Source: Planctomycetota bacterium (lineage in GTDB: Bacteria > Planctomycetota > Phycisphaerae > UBA1845 > Fen-1342). From it: DNA of 6,273 nt. The notes below the pieces were generated by a model. That model saw only the letters and a program-made list of their open reading frames with translations. It was not told where the DNA came from and made no database searches. The position numbers and the translations under genes were made by a program. This document shows, in pieces, positions 6,271-6,273 of the stretch; positions within the stretch are counted from its first letter, which is position 1; every line of letters begins with the position of its first letter. The stretch covers positions 1 through 6,273 of the forward strand of contig JAUWXH010000132.1 in assembly GCA_030616465.1 (NCBI GenBank), given 5' to 3'.

Positions 6271-6273
6271 GGG

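Noticed and set aside
1..6273. tRNA/rRNA genes, CRISPR arrays, insertion sequences, toxin-antitoxin or defence modules
   Set aside because: None found. The window is nearly filled by five recognisable protein genes and the gaps hold no such structures.

Overview
The window is a GC-rich bacterial chromosomal segment holding five protein-coding genes and no RNA genes, mobile elements or CRISPR. The gene content and the style of the proteins would fit a Planctomycetota-like or similar high-GC environmental bacterium. That placement is an impression from the proteins (a long three-part Pta, an RNase III with a Gly at one metal-site position, weak Shine-Dalgarno sequences), not a demonstration.

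Layout: (1) 3-791, plus strand: the C-terminal three quarters of an extended short-chain dehydrogenase/epimerase whose start lies to the left of the window. (2) 792-1011: a 220-base gap holding alternative small inverted repeats, an extended -10 promoter and a long imperfect hairpin. (3) 1012-1731, plus strand: rnc, RNase III. (4) 1778-2596, minus strand: a multi-membrane-spanning CPBP/CAAX-type intramembrane protease, convergent with rnc across a 46-base gap with a perfect 16-base palindrome. (5) 2778-3980 and 4056-6209, both minus strand: ackA (acetate kinase) and pta (long-form phosphate acetyltransferase). Transcription order is pta, ackA and then, after 181 bases, the CPBP gene.

Pta and AckA together convert acetyl-CoA to acetate through acetyl phosphate, making ATP (or activate acetate in reverse). 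They look like a normal two-gene operon with intact catalytic residues. No functional link between this pair and the CPBP protease, or between either and rnc, can be read from the sequence beyond adjacency.

Most of the window is ordinary housekeeping content. The best signal beyond gene calls is the hairpin at 940-991, between the predicted rnc promoter and the rnc start codon: 20 Watson-Crick pairs broken only by two C-C mismatches. Its size and position are what one would expect of an RNase III self-cleavage (autoregulatory) element, analogous to rncO of Escherichia coli. A second point is that the encoded RNase III has Gly where one of the four metal-coordinating acidic residues normally sits. 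No novel multi-gene system is visible.
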